Shown here: positions 48,417 through 60,358 of the stretch, in pieces
How positions within the stretch are numbered: position 1 is the first letter of the stretch
Layout of the letters: each line of letters starts with the position of its first letter
Assembly: GCA_030549775.1 (NCBI GenBank)
Contig: CM060171.1
Coordinates: forward strand, 59,454,360-59,518,359
DNA from: Tamarix chinensis
Lineage: Eukaryota; Streptophyta; Magnoliopsida; Caryophyllales; Tamaricaceae
DNA length: 64,000 nt
Reading direction: 5' to 3'
Notes under the pieces: model-generated
What the model saw: only the letters and a program-made list of their open reading frames with translations
Databases searched by the model: none
Told to the model about the DNA's origin: nothing
Translations under genes and position numbers: made by a program

Positions 48417-51400
48417 TACTAGTGCAATGTCTTCAATTGTCCTTGATTGTTTACCATATGCCTTATTACTACTCTATATGTTTTATGACATGTTTAATTT
48501 ATTTATACATAGTATAAATCTAAATTCTTTATACTTACACGGTTGTTGGAATGAATTAAGTAATAGGTGATAATTGGCATTTCATGTATTCAGTGATAAA
48601 TGGCTTTTCTAAGTGATAAGTGATAATACAAGAAAAGGGGTATATTAATGAAAGTGCATTAAGTGGTGTCTTTTTAAGTGTTGATTAAGTGTATAATAAA
48701 AGATTAATATTTGAATTGAAAGATCACAAGAGTAAGGACAGTGATTTATTAGTGTTGTTGTCACGGGTTGTTGTAATACTTGAATTGTCTTTATTATTAC
48801 AAAATCTAATGAAATTTATGTTCATTGTTGGGTTACTATAGTTCTTGAGATATCCTGGTTGTTACAATAACTAGAGTGATCGTATATATACTCTATAATT
48901 GTCTGTTCCACGAGCTTACAGGGGTTATGCATATTTAAGGATTAGGATTCTAATGTTAGTTATCCTTAGGTGTATTGTAACATCTCATTTTTCAAAACTT
49001 GAGCTCTTTAATAATTTTTTAAATTAAAATATAATAATACTATTTTCTATGTTTATTACATTCTTTGATAAAAATGAAACCCTAATGCAGTTTTTGAAAT
49101 ATCTTGTTTCCATTACTTAACCCTTTCTTGTAAGTTCGTTTCTATGAAATATTCTAAGTTACTTTTTCTACAAATTTTATTCCATATAATTATAAATCTT
49201 TAATTTTTGGAATACTAACATTTTTATGAGTCTCCTAGGCTATTTCAAAATTTATTCAAAGATCTTTAGGAAAAAGTATTATTCATGCCTCGATTAGCCT
49301 TATTTTAGTGTTTTAAGTTCCCAAATGATCTTTTTAGATATCTAAAATTTATAAACCTCAAAGATAACTATATTTTATTTTTATTGAGCTCAAAATAATG
49401 TAAAAGTACTTTATAATTAATTTTATATTTTTTTACTTAGTTAGATATTTTTGGACACCTATACTTCGTCAAATTTAAATTTTCTTCTTCAAACTTATTC
49501 TAAAATTTATGATATTTAATCTCAAAATTCCATGTGTCAAAAAAAAGGGCCATGATCAGCCACAAGGCAATTGAATTCTAGTCACACACACACAAAAATA
49601 TCTACCTTGTAAATTTATCTAATTACCCTTAATACATTTTACTAAACTACCCCAAAGTATCTACCCACTTTACCACTTGATATTATCATGTTATAAAATT
49701 CATCTTCAAGAATTGGATCTCTACTTAGATTAATTAATCCCACACAACCACCATCAACTAGCCACCACCATTCACCACCATTACATCCACCAAACCATCA
49801 CCAATCTTCATTATTTCTTCTTCTTTTCTTTGTTTTGAATCTTATATCAATTCATTAGTATTTTTTAACAAAGTAAAAGGGGATTAATATGTGAGGATTA
49901 GGAATAATTTTCCATTTATTAAAGCTTCCATTTTCTTCATTTCTCTTGAAGAATTGCTTAAGGTAAACACTTATTTACTATAAGTAGATAGAATTTGTGG
50001 CGTTTAACATGTTTGATTATGTTTGAATTTGAGCATGCTACGTTTAGTTATAGCTTAAGGATTTCAAAATTTTGGGGCTTTTTGATCCATTTGGTGTTTT
50101 ATTAAATTGATAATACCATGTTATTCTCGGTAAATTGTAGAGTAACTTTGATGTATAACATGTTATGATTAGATGATCCTATGCATGTTTTACTTTTGTT
50201 TAAAATTTTGTATGGTTTAAGGGTTTTGGATTCTCTATATGTTTTATGAAATTTATCATAACATGTTATATGTTTCAATTTGCATATGATTTTTCATATA
50301 TAGCATGCTTTGATTTTAGTATGTTTAGGTGCTCTAATTTTTAGTTGAAAATCATGAAGGTTTAGAATGTTTTTTCCTTGTTCACTTTATTTGTGATATT
50401 CGAAGTGTTCTCGGCTAATGATGCTCTAATTACCCTAAATAAGATTTACTCTTTTAATAATGGTACTTTTGAGATAATTAATATGAGTATAAATAAAATA
50501 CCCTTGGAAGGCTTTAATGAAATTTTAGAGTCCAATGTTAACCACAATCTTTGATATTTGATCATTTTACCCTTATAAATAGTAAATTAGTGTGAAAAGT
50601 GATTATAGTAATAATTTTTTAAGCCTCTCGGTGTAAAATGACATGCCCATCAACTAATGAACATAAAATTTTATGAATAGTAATTTTTTTTTAAAAAATT
50701 AACATTAGACCTTTTTTTTGGCCTAGTTAAGATAATTCTAAAAGCGATTTTCACTAATTTTTATCCTAATGAAAATAGGTGTTTTTTTAATATTTTTTCC
50801 CTCTTTTGGAGTTATTTTAACCTATGAATTAGGTTTCAAGTATTAAAAAATGTGTTTTAATCATTGAATGACTAAATAGATGAATAATATGATAGGTTGG
50901 ACTTTAGAGCCTTGTTGACCTAACTTTGACTTTTATTTTGGTTTTGGGACTCTTACTTAGTAAGAGGTGCTTCTTTCTTTATTTTTAAAAAGTTTTTCTT
51001 ATGGTTTATTGCCTCTAGTTTTGGACTTTGTCATGTGATTCTTGGGCTTTCCTAAAAGTTTTAAGTGATATTTTTGGATCCATGATGATCTTTTGGATCT
51101 TCAATTTTCATTATTTGGCTACCATTTGATATTATTTAGAGTATGGTGTCATTAACACTTATGTGTATTATATGTTATATACACTCTTTGAGTTTTTCCT
51201 TTTTGAAATATCTTTGTGTTGATATTATAAAAACATGGTCCTTTGGACCCTCACTTTGTATTCCCATAAAATGCTAGGGGTTGCTAGTCATATAGTAGCT
51301 TAGTGCCTTTTATACCATATATGATCCTTCAAACTCTATATGAGATATGCATACTTAAGGATAAAGATACCTTTAGTGAACTACCTTGGAAGGAGTCCAT

Positions 51401-51737
51401 TAGTAGGCGACAAGATGTCCAACCTACGGTGGTAATTGAGGTTTTGGGATAGACGGAAATTAGAGTCCTCGTACAAACCCCCTAGCATTAGTATACTCAT
51501 TTGTAGTGGAGCGAGATGCTCATATGTTTAGCTTTTATACCTTTATTGTTTGTACCCTTAACTTTATTCATTGTGGTAGGATAAGTATATTTATATGCCT
51601 TGGTTTTATACCTTGTTACTATTATTTGTGCACTATAGGTTATTACATTGGTGGTAGAACTGAATGTCAAAGCTTGTGCCTTAAAGTTTGAATTCATACT
51701 CCTATAGCATATGTGAATTCCTTGAGTTTGCTTTTAA
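48417..51737 (+). mobile_element. LTR-like sequence, two layers, no gene
   Basis: The segment 48417-48975 resembles family L interior (a GGGGTTATGCATATTTAAGG part compares with 44965 and 11458). At 48976 a new TGTAACATCTCATTTTTCAA start appears, followed by about 2.7 kb of AT-rich sequence without coding motifs. At about 51330-51400 ATGAGATATGCATACTTAAG again recalls the family. The end and target duplication could not be found. Confidence 0.4.
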
Positions 51738-52356
51738 CACTACTACAGAAAGGGAAAATAATAATGACACATTAGTAACGGTGATTTTGAAACCAATATC
51801 AAAACTGTGAAAATTAATGTGCATGATAGTTGAGGAAGTTTTGATAATGGTTATAGGTTAAAATTGTTATTAAAACCTCTACCCTAAAATTACACACTAT
51901 AGTTTTAATAACGATGCTTGTTAAAACCATTATTAAAAGTTGTTTTAATAATAGTTCTTGTGAGTACTGTTATTAAAAGGATGACCATATGAAAATAAGA
52001 GAGGAAAAGTTTTAATTACGGTTCTTACCAATCTTCTACCTCTTATTTCGTTCAGTTCTTATTTCATGCCAAAAGTTTCATACTCTCTCATTTTGCACCT
52101 TCCCTCTCTTACTCTTTTTCTTTTGCGAACCCTTACACCACCACACCATGCACCACCACTCCTCCTCCTCTCAACACCACATTGCTGCCATTATCACCGT
52201 TGCATGTCCTTTCATTCTTGTGCACCTTGCCTGCATTCGGTCCTTCTTGCTTCGCCATGTTCATAGGTGGTCATTGTTATCCTTTTGCTCACTACCGGTT
52301 CTCTTACTCGCTGCTGCTCCTTTTACTTATGGGTTTGTTCTTCCCTAGCTTATTCT

Positions 52357-52358
<2 letters not shown>

Positions 52359-52436
<78 letters not shown>
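52359..52436. repeat. (TA)n microsatellite, first
   Basis: About 39 uninterrupted TA units. Confidence 0.97.
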
Positions 52437-52440
<4 letters not shown>

Positions 52441-52599
52441 TACATGTTTATGCAAGTTGCAGTGTTTGTTATTGAAAAATTACAGTCTATTGTTGAAAAA
52501 TGTGTTGTTGTTTGTTGTTGAATGTGTTGGTGAAAAATATTATTTTTCGTTGTTGAATTTATTGATGTTACTAACATGCATGAAGGTGTTGGCCAACCT

Positions 52600-52602
<3 letters not shown>

Positions 52603-52667
<65 letters not shown>
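52603..52667. repeat. (TA)n microsatellite, second
   Basis: About 32 TA units, followed by an ACACGCGCGCGCACACG stretch near 52750. Confidence 0.97.
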
Positions 52668-52678
<11 letters not shown>

Positions 52679-52690
52679 CATTGTAGTGCT

Positions 52691-54236
52691 TAATTACCAA
52701 GAGAATAAAATACTTAAAAATATTAGTAATGTCACTCGTAAAAACTATACACACGCGCGCGCACACGTACACACACATTTTCATTAATAAGTATATGACA
52801 CTAGAATGATAGGAAATGCCATATAATTAAATGAAAATATATTTTAGATATGTACATCATTAAATGAAAATTTCAATTAGAGTTACACATTTTTTTTATG
52901 AGGATTAAATAGACATAGAAAATAAAGAAGACATAAAAGTGAATAATTAAATTAGCTAAAATAACTATCTATAATAATAATAATAATACTAATATAGGAT
53001 TTATTAGGGTTTAATTATACTTATCTAGGTTTAGGATTAGGGTTTAGGGTTAGGTTTAGGGTTTAGCATTTATTATACTAAATATGATAATTAATATGTT
53101 ATCTTATAACAAATTATTATATACATTATTCTCAACTAAAATTTTAATAATATCATATTATTATGCTTAACCTATATATATTATCTTATTAATATCTACT
53201 TGATTTTACTATACGGAGCTTAAACGATTAGATGATAATTTGATGTTCAGCCAGTTTGTTAAATATATAAGTTAAGATTATGTCCTTATTTTAAACATGT
53301 AGAGTATAATAAGAGGATGTTTGATTCAATGTAACTCATTGACAAATCTAGTGGGAGTAAATGAAATGATGTGTTCAGTAATTTATATTTTCTTAATATT
53401 GAAAGGCACATTTATATCAATAGAGAAATAAATAAAAATCAATTAAAGATTATAAGTTTTATGATAAGTATCTTATGTGGGTATGTTGTTAGCTTTAGAT
53501 AGTGGGTCAAGATATGGTAGAATATATTTAGGATTTGTTTAGCTAGTTGAAGTGTTTGTATATTTTGTAATTTAGATCCTTTTGAGAAAAACCTTGATGA
53601 TAAGATTTAGTGGTTGTTCTCATTTGTAGGTGGTAAGATGTCATGTGTTGCTATGTTATTTCCTCCACCATATCTATATATGGAGCAATATGCTGATCTA
53701 CGGACTCATGTCATATGGTTATAAAACAAGCTAGCTCAGTTATCTATGAGTGGCGCATCATATGACCCATTCCATTTTAGATCGTATCACCTACTCTTGA
53801 CCTTACCTTAGACAAAGCCATGGTCGTTGGCTACACCCACTTTTTTACATTGGTTTATCCACTATACTGATGTACACACCTGAGATTTATTGAGGGTGAG
53901 GCGTTTGCCAGGGAGTATGATTGGATATCTAGAGATCTGATGGTATTTGATGATGAGTAGAGGTTTGGTCATAGCTTATCTTTAAGTATCCACCCCGGTT
54001 ACCCTAAAGTATCCGTGACTAGACTTTGTTGATAATATGAGGTGATAGTTATTAGTCAGGCTCGACAAGGCTACTGAGGGATTTAATATGATGGTTATGA
54101 GTTTTTCTTAGTTAGGTGTTTGGACTTTAGCAACCTTTTGATGTATATAGTTTTGTTATTGCTTTAACCCTATAGTATGTATATCTTTTGTAATTTGAAC
54201 CATTGTATAATGTTTTGCTATGTATGTATGTGAATA
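52691..54236. other. Repeat-like sequence without a gene
   Basis: AT-rich sequence. At 53025-53066 lies a short run of TTTAGGG-like telomere motifs. The part 53600-54200 has no frame or motif that could be assigned. Confidence 0.45.
53025..53066 (+). repeat. Short interstitial telomere-like repeat
   Basis: Five to six copies of TTTAGGG and close variants (TTAGGA, TTAGGG) in a row, the plant telomere motif. It is too short and impure for a real telomere. Confidence 0.6.
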
Positions 54237-54238
54237 TA

Positions 54239-54526
54239 CTCAAAGGCTCCCATCATCTATTTCTTTTTCTTGTAATTTATGTTTCCTAAGTCCTAATTAT
54301 TATCTTGTAAACCTAATGAAATAGCTAGTTCATGGGAAATAGATGATGGAAGGCTCGAAACATCAACTCCGATGCTGATTGTTTGAGTCCTTCCATAGTT
54401 AGCATTCATTAGAGTAGAGTTTGGTTAAGTCGAACACTTATGGTTACCTAACGGTTGGTTGTAATTTTATCAACTTCTTACACTCTTATATGGGTGTAAA
54501 GATGAATGAAAGAGGGAGCCTTTGAG
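54239..54526. mobile_element. 288-bp MITE with perfect 13-bp terminal inverted repeats
   Basis: The left end CTCAAAGGCTCCC (54239-54251) is the exact inverse of the right end GGGAGCCTTTGAG (54514-54526). TA flanks both sides (54237-54238 and 54527-54528), as for Tc1/mariner-like MITEs. The outer ATA/TAT extends the palindrome, so the TA duplication is not independent proof. No transposase. Confidence 0.75.
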
Positions 54527-54789
54527 TATTCTACTGACCCCCAAGTCGTGTGTTTTCATTTCAACCAATCTAATATATGGTTTGTTAACTTTTACAAAAA
54601 TCTTACAATCTCTATCTTAAGAGTTGCTACCTTAAGTGGTGATTGTAAGTATTTGATTTCAAGGGCTACTTGAATATCAAATCATTTTCCCATCTAATCC
54701 TCTCTTCTATTTTCTCTTTTGTGGGAGATAAACCCAATTTCCATTATTAAAACTTAGTAAGACTCAATTTGTTTAGCATTTTATGCATC

Positions 54790-55821
54790 AGGTGTGTTGC
54801 CCTTAAAAGGTGTTTCAAATTATTCGACTAGTTTAAGAATAGTGGCTTAGGAGTGTGTTGTCCTGAGAGGTGGTTATAGGTCTATTCCACCAGACGATTA
54901 TAGTGACTTAAGAGTGTTTTGTCTTGAGAGGTGCATAAGTCCCTTTCACCGAAGGGGCCCTAAACTCAACGTGAAAGTTAATACGATTAGGGATAAGTAA
55001 CCTAATGGATAAGATATTGATGATTTAAAGTGGAAGAGTACATAATTTAGGACCAAGGTGTTGGGTCAATTCCAACGAATGATAATAATGGCTTAAGTGT
55101 GTTGACCTTGAGAGGTGATTCAAACCATTCTACCAGTTTAAGAATAGTGGGGCCCCTAACTCAACATAAATAAAAGATTATAAATGGTTATATCTAATAA
55201 AGAGGATTGGATCATTACTTAACTTATGATATTTTATCTGTTTCACATGTATACTAATTCTCTGTTGTGAATGCAAGTATTTAATTATATCTATAACTCA
55301 ACAATGTTGTCACCTTGATCAGTAAGTAGTGTACTGACCATTATTTTTATATGTGATGCTCATTCCCACAAGTAAACGACTCTAATGCTTTTGTGTAGGT
55401 CATTAAGGATCAGTTAGATAATTTTCCTTCCTATGATGCATTGTATGGAGTGTAGTGATTATTTTCTACTAGGGGTTTAGTGTCATGTTATCTAGATAAA
55501 AGTTTACTTGAATACCTTTTTAGACTCTCATATCTATGGTATCCTTTTTATCTATATTATATTATTGTACTCGGAGCCAATCTCCAAACTCGTATTTGTA
55601 TTTATAAAATTTCTCTTGTTTTATATTTATCTTGGTTCAAATTTTAATGGTTTTAGCCTTGTAATTGATGTGATGATTGCATGGTAAGCCAGAATTACAT
55701 CAATTACGATTACATCAATTACGACGATAACACTCAATATTTTGATTATAACCTTTCATTATAAAACGAAATTTTTCAGTATAAAATGAAATTTTTTAGT
55801 AATAAAATTTAGGGTGTTACA
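54790..55821 (+). mobile_element. Family L-related LTR, 3' part
   Basis: It carries a degenerate hairpin array (54790-55165; cores such as CCACCAGACGATTATAGTG and a GTGTTGTCCTGAGAGGTG spacer). It then has TGATCAGTAAGTAGTGTACT-like sequence matching TACTCAGTACGTAGCGTACT of other units, and ends GAAATTTTTTAGTAATAAAA...GGGTGTTACA at 55821. The start was not identified. Confidence 0.6.
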
Positions 55822-56026
55822 ACTCTTTCCCACCAAGTCTGCATTGAGGATCATGATAGCCTTGTCATTTGAAGTAAGTTTTCCCCTTTTAGCATCTATG
55901 AGTTCATCACAACTCTTGTAAATTATTTAGCCAATTTTATTTTAGTGATCTAAATTGGTCTTCTAGGGATGATATACCACATTTTATAGTCTTGAGATTT
56001 AATAAAAAAATGTATTCTACCTTTTC

Positions 56027-57516
56027 CTGTAATATCCCATATTTTTAAGATTATAAATTGAGAAATTATCGTGTTTGATGGAATTTTGAAAATGTTTGAT
56101 ATTAATTTGAAACTATAGCTTATGTTTGATTTAAAAAGGAATTGGAAAACCATGAAAATTTATGTAAAATGAGTTTCCTTGGTGTACCAATCAACTGGTT
56201 TTATGAACCTATCGATCAATTCGTTGTATTAGTTAGGGTTTTGGTTTGACAGAACTGAGTAACTGGCTCGTAGAGCAGCCCATTAGTCAGACCAAACGGA
56301 TTAACTAATTTGTCAAGTTGAGTGCTTTTCAAGCTTATTTTTCTAAAAAATATATATATATTATCAAAATGGAACCTTGTTAGTCCAACTTTGAATGTTC
56401 TTGGGTAACCCTTAATCCTTTTGATCAATTACCCAACTTTAGTTTTTACCTCAAATATATTTGAGGGCTTGATAGAAGAGGGAGAGGATAACCTTAGTCC
56501 TTATCTTTTTCTTCCTCTCTCCTCTGTACTACTCTAGCACCAATGCTTTAATTCAAGACTATCAATATAAGACTGGGAGATTTGATTCCAACATCGATAT
56601 TTTATTTTCCTTATCGTGTTAGTTCTTTTTTTGGATGGGCCCGGCCTGTATTCTCTAGAAAATCGCCAATTGAGATCTAAAATGAAAATTAACCTATTTT
56701 TGATAAATTTTCCCATTCAACTCAGATGAGAATGGCCAAATTAGGGTTTTTAATTTGTTGCATATCTTTACTGGCTCCTTAACCAATTCGTTGTCTATAA
56801 ATAACCCAAATCATCTCTTTTTTTTACTTTTCTTTCACCCACCAAAATACCCTGATCTTCTCAAACACCGGTGCTAATTCTTCTCCATTTCGAGCTTTCA
56901 TTCTAATTCAATTCACTCTTATGATCCTTTTTCTAGCTCCCTCTTATTTTAGTCTTAAATAAAAAAGAGTTAGATTTAGGAAAAAGTTGAATTTGTATAT
57001 GGGCGATTCTTTTCCTATTTTCTCTTAGAGGTTGCAATTTTGTTTTCCTTCCCTAATTTGAGGTTCCTAGTTTGTAAATTTTATTTGATGATTTTTGAGT
57101 TTAACCTTTTGTTTTTTTTAAATATTTTGGGAGTTGAATTCTTTTAACTTAAAGTTTGTCCTCTTTGGTGGAAAATTTTTCTAAACTTCATGTAATTCAA
57201 TGTTACCTTTAAAATGTGACATGAATAGGCATATGAGTTATTGTACTCTAAAAAATATTAATCTTTTATATACTTGTATGAAATTTTGGTATTTTAATGA
57301 GGTATGATGGATTATTTAAGATTTTTAAGAAAGAGACTTGGTTTATGAAAAATAAGGTTGATTTTATAATGAAGCATGATTTAATGTATGAGCATGTTAA
57401 ATATTGGTATTATGCTATGACGGTCTCATGGTTTGGATGTGGTAATATTTTAGAGCTATAATTACATTTGAATGTCTATTATGTACTATCTGGGAGCAAC
57501 CGATCAAGTGGTCATT
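56027..57516 (+). mobile_element. LTR-like sequence of the CGATTGAC type
   Basis: It starts TGTAATATCCCATATTTTTA. It contains many short phrases such as CCAATCAACTGG, TATCGATCAATTCG, ACCGATCAAGTGG and CAGTCGATTG that also mark the probable Tekay 3' LTR at 14240. No coding motif and no clear end. Confidence 0.45.
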
Positions 57517-59038
57517 ATAACAGTCGATTGTTTGGTACAAACCAATTGACAAGGTGGTTTGTGGTAACTTTAGTTTCTCTTATTTAAACCCATTGACTAA
57601 TTTAGTGGAACCAATTGATTGGTCTTAAAACAATCGACTAGTATATAAACGAGTAGAGTTTTTAACAAGGTAAGCCAAACCAACTCTCAAACTTTTATGG
57701 TAAATGAGCCGATTTCACGAGCTTTTGCACTGTAAACAAACTCGAGTCAAAAATTTTTATGCTTAAACTAAAAGAACCTAAAAACATGATTTAAATTTGG
57801 CTCTTTTAGTTAAATAAAAAGGTCGAACCAAATATTTAAGGAGTTTGGGTAGTTCAAGACTCGTTCACTTCCCCGATACGATTGTTGCCTCATTTCACTA
57901 CGTATCAATTCAATCCTTATGATATTGATACTTAAGTGTTACACCTTCTTTGTCCAGATAATTTTTGTTTTTATTTTATTTTATTTTATTTTTTTGCTTT
58001 GCTATTGGTGGGGGATTGTTGGAGCAATTGCAAAGCTTTAACTTTGGTTTTGCTGTTTTTCTTGTCCCACATAGGTAAGAGAATGAGAGTTTTTACTCCT
58101 TTTATTATTCTGCTTATCCTGGCATATGTAAGTTGCTGAGTTGGGTGTGCTTTGTTAATGTTGCTAGGTTGGATAATTGGGCCACACACGCGCGCGCTCG
58201 CCGCCCGCCCGTCCGGTCAGGGCTGGGCTGGGTGTGGGTCATAGATCCATGAGACAAATATATATTTTTTTTAAACTTTTCTTCTCGCTCGGTAAACTGT
58301 GTTTTCCGAGCCTTCCGCCTGATTTGAACGTTTTCATAACGTGAATCCTTCTCTCTCGGAGCTTCGGTTTTCGTTTTGATTTATTTATTGGTGGGTTATT
58401 CTTCTTTGAAAGATATATCGAGAGCCTCCATTTTTCCTTGTTTTTTCCTGCCGAAATAAAAAATTTTATGGGCAAAGTTTCTGCCCTTTCCAGGCCTTCA
58501 TTCCTGGGTGCACCTGAACGGAAGCCAGTTGCGTAAGCCTTGGGGACGAGACGTGACTCCCGATTAGCGCCTTGGTCGGGCCATTTTTCGCTTCAGGCCA
58601 GTAGAGTTTTTCTTTCACGTCGCAACCATTGAATTTTTGATGAGTTCTTATTTTGTTCTCTTTATATATATATGCTGCTTGCTACTGAACTTCTCAGTTT
58701 CACAATAATAATAGTCGATTGTTTGGTACAAACCAATTGACAAGGTGGCTTGTGGTAACTTTAGTTTCTCTTGTTTAAACCCATTGACCAATTTAGTAGA
58801 ACCAATTGATTGGTCTTAAAACAATCGACTAGAATATAAACGAGTAGAGTTTTGAATAAGGTAAACCAAACCAACTCTCAAACTTTTATGGTAAATGAGC
58901 CGATTTTACGAGCTTTTGGACCATAAACAAACTCGAGTCGAAAATTTTTATGCTTAAACTAAAAGAACCTAAAAACAGGATTTAAATTTGGCTCTTTTAG
59001 TTAAATAAAAAGGTCGAACCAAATATTTAAGGAGTTAG
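57517..59038 (+). repeat. Direct repeat of about 330 bp, 1.19 kb apart
   Basis: The segment 57517-57851 (AGTCGATTGTTTGGTACAAA ... ATATTTAAGGAGTT) recurs at 58709-59038 with roughly 95% identity by eye. The high similarity implies a recent duplication compared with the surrounding decay. It may be a partial tandem duplication of about 1.19 kb, or two LTR fragments around an insertion. Confidence 0.8.
57852..58708. other. Spacer between the direct repeats; possible copia-like LTR
   Basis: A TGTTGGAGCAATTGC start (58018) and a CTCAGTTTCACA end (about 58706), with a TATATATATATGCTGC stretch, suggest a short LTR, but no target duplication was found. A CG-rich patch (58187-58216, GCGCGCGCTCGCCGCCCGCC) stands out. 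No gene. Confidence 0.35.
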
Positions 59039-60028
59039 AGCCCCAAAAAATTACATGTTGGCTCCTTTCATTTACAGCAATATAGGTGCTACTATAATCT
59101 GTTGTCACAATTAAACAACGGCAGCTACTGTCAGCGACTTGTTGGTGTTGACGACAACATCTATTTAATTATTCACAACATAATCAAGCAAACAACAAAA
59201 TTAATTAAAAGTAATATAATTATCTTATATTCAAGTGATAATAATATAAATTAGCTGGGCACAAATCAGGTGGCTAAGCAAACGATGGGCCTGCGATACT
59301 TGGGATCGAAATCAAAGGCCGGCACGAAAATTTTCAACTTTTTCGCGGGGCCACATTCACGTTTGTCTCGTAAAATTCTGCGTTGGTTAGTGGCGGAAGT
59401 GTTAGGCTGCCATGCTTAGACAATGGTTTAAGTCCCTAGTATCATTTTTATACCGGGCTGGAAATACGTTGTGTAATTTTGGGACAGATTTTTTTTTTTT
59501 TTTTTTTTTTATCTTTTGGCTTGTTGGGAGGATGATTGACTTAGGTTAACAGGAGTTAATTTTTTTTAATTCATATTAACTATTAATTTATTTTATAATT
59601 TAACCTAGTTTAGATCACTTTAGATAAAAAAAAAAATCATTTATCTTCAAAATATTAACCATCAAATTTTTAATTATTCAGTTGCATTTATCATGAAATA
59701 AATAAGATTATAATATATTCATCTAGATTAATCTAAAAAAATATTTAAAAATATTCAATTGTATTTATCTAACTTAGATTTAATTATTTTATTATAGTTA
59801 ATCTAGATTAACTTTAATCCAAACAAATTATAATAGAGTAACCGGGAGTCAATTCGTCTTCAATGACATTATAGACTATTTTGAAAATGCGTTAAATGAG
59901 CCGTAAATCTACGATATCCCGTCTCTACTACCTTTCTTTCCTCCGAACGGTCTTTGATCCACAATACCACTGGTGTCCGTCACTCTCTGTCTAGTTCTGC
60001 TGTCAGTGCAAGGCGTCGCTCTGCGTTG
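59039..60028. other. Intergenic sequence upstream of the aminotransferase gene; possible SINE remnant
   Basis: A GTGGCGGAAGTG ... GGTTTAAGTCCC stretch (about 59390-59440) followed by a T run (59489-59510) is reminiscent of a tRNA-derived plant SINE with pol III A and B boxes, but the boxes match only loosely. The remainder is AT-rich. The last 150 bp should be promoter. Confidence 0.35.
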
Positions 60029-60037
60029 ATATATAAT
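60029..60037 (+). promoter_or_regulatory. Likely TATA box of the aminotransferase gene
   Basis: ATATATAAT lies about 85 bp before a GAGCAG|GTAAAC splice donor at 60120/60121, in a pyrimidine-rich context that looks like a 5' UTR. Position and sequence only. Confidence 0.55.
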
Positions 60038-60064
60038 CGGTTCTCCACCTAACCTCATTTCGTT

Positions 60065-60358
60065 CTGCTCTCTATTCTCTCGCGTGCTTTCTCTTTCGAA
60101 CTCCGTCACCAGCTGAGCAGGTAAACTCAATTTCTTTCTCTTACGTGCGAAATCACGCGAGCGAATATATTTTCGGGATAGTCTATATTAATTCGAATGC
60201 GGCGGCTTCGTTGTGTTCGCCTGAAACCTCAATCCTATCGGCAGAATCCAGTGCTTACTGATTTCATTTCATATGACTCGACTGAACCTTCGTCGATACT
60301 CGATTTGATTTATTTTTTTTCACCACATTAGTGGTTTTGAAGAGGTGAAGGAATTGAG
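60065..60358 (+). other. ASP5: 5' UTR with intron, aminotransferase gene
   Basis: A short non-coding first exon ends at 60120 (GAGCAG before GTAAAC). An intron of about 210 bp follows to the acceptor CACATTAG at about 60331. The second exon carries 27 bases of leader before the ATG. 5'-UTR introns close to the start often raise expression in plants. The transcription start is inferred from the TATA box, so the left limit is approximate. Confidence 0.6.

Larger units (their letters stand above)
51738..52690. mobile_element. Possible short CACTA-type element
   Basis: The left end CACTACTACAGAAAGGGAAA has the CACTA signature. It is followed by subterminal GTTTTAATAACG / GTTATTAAAAC / TTATTAAAAG repeats in both orientations, as in plant CACTA MITEs. 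A candidate right end is the TTGTAGTG near 52690 (inverted CACTACAA). The 3-bp flanks (taa and ctt) do not match, so this end is uncertain. Two (TA)n runs lie inside. Confidence 0.45.

Noticed and set aside
52182..52784. Frames with alternating I and Y on both strands
   Set aside because: These are translations of (TA)n runs.
53025..53066. Chromosome end
   Set aside because: Only a handful of impure TTTAGGG units, with ordinary sequence on both sides, so at most an interstitial remnant.
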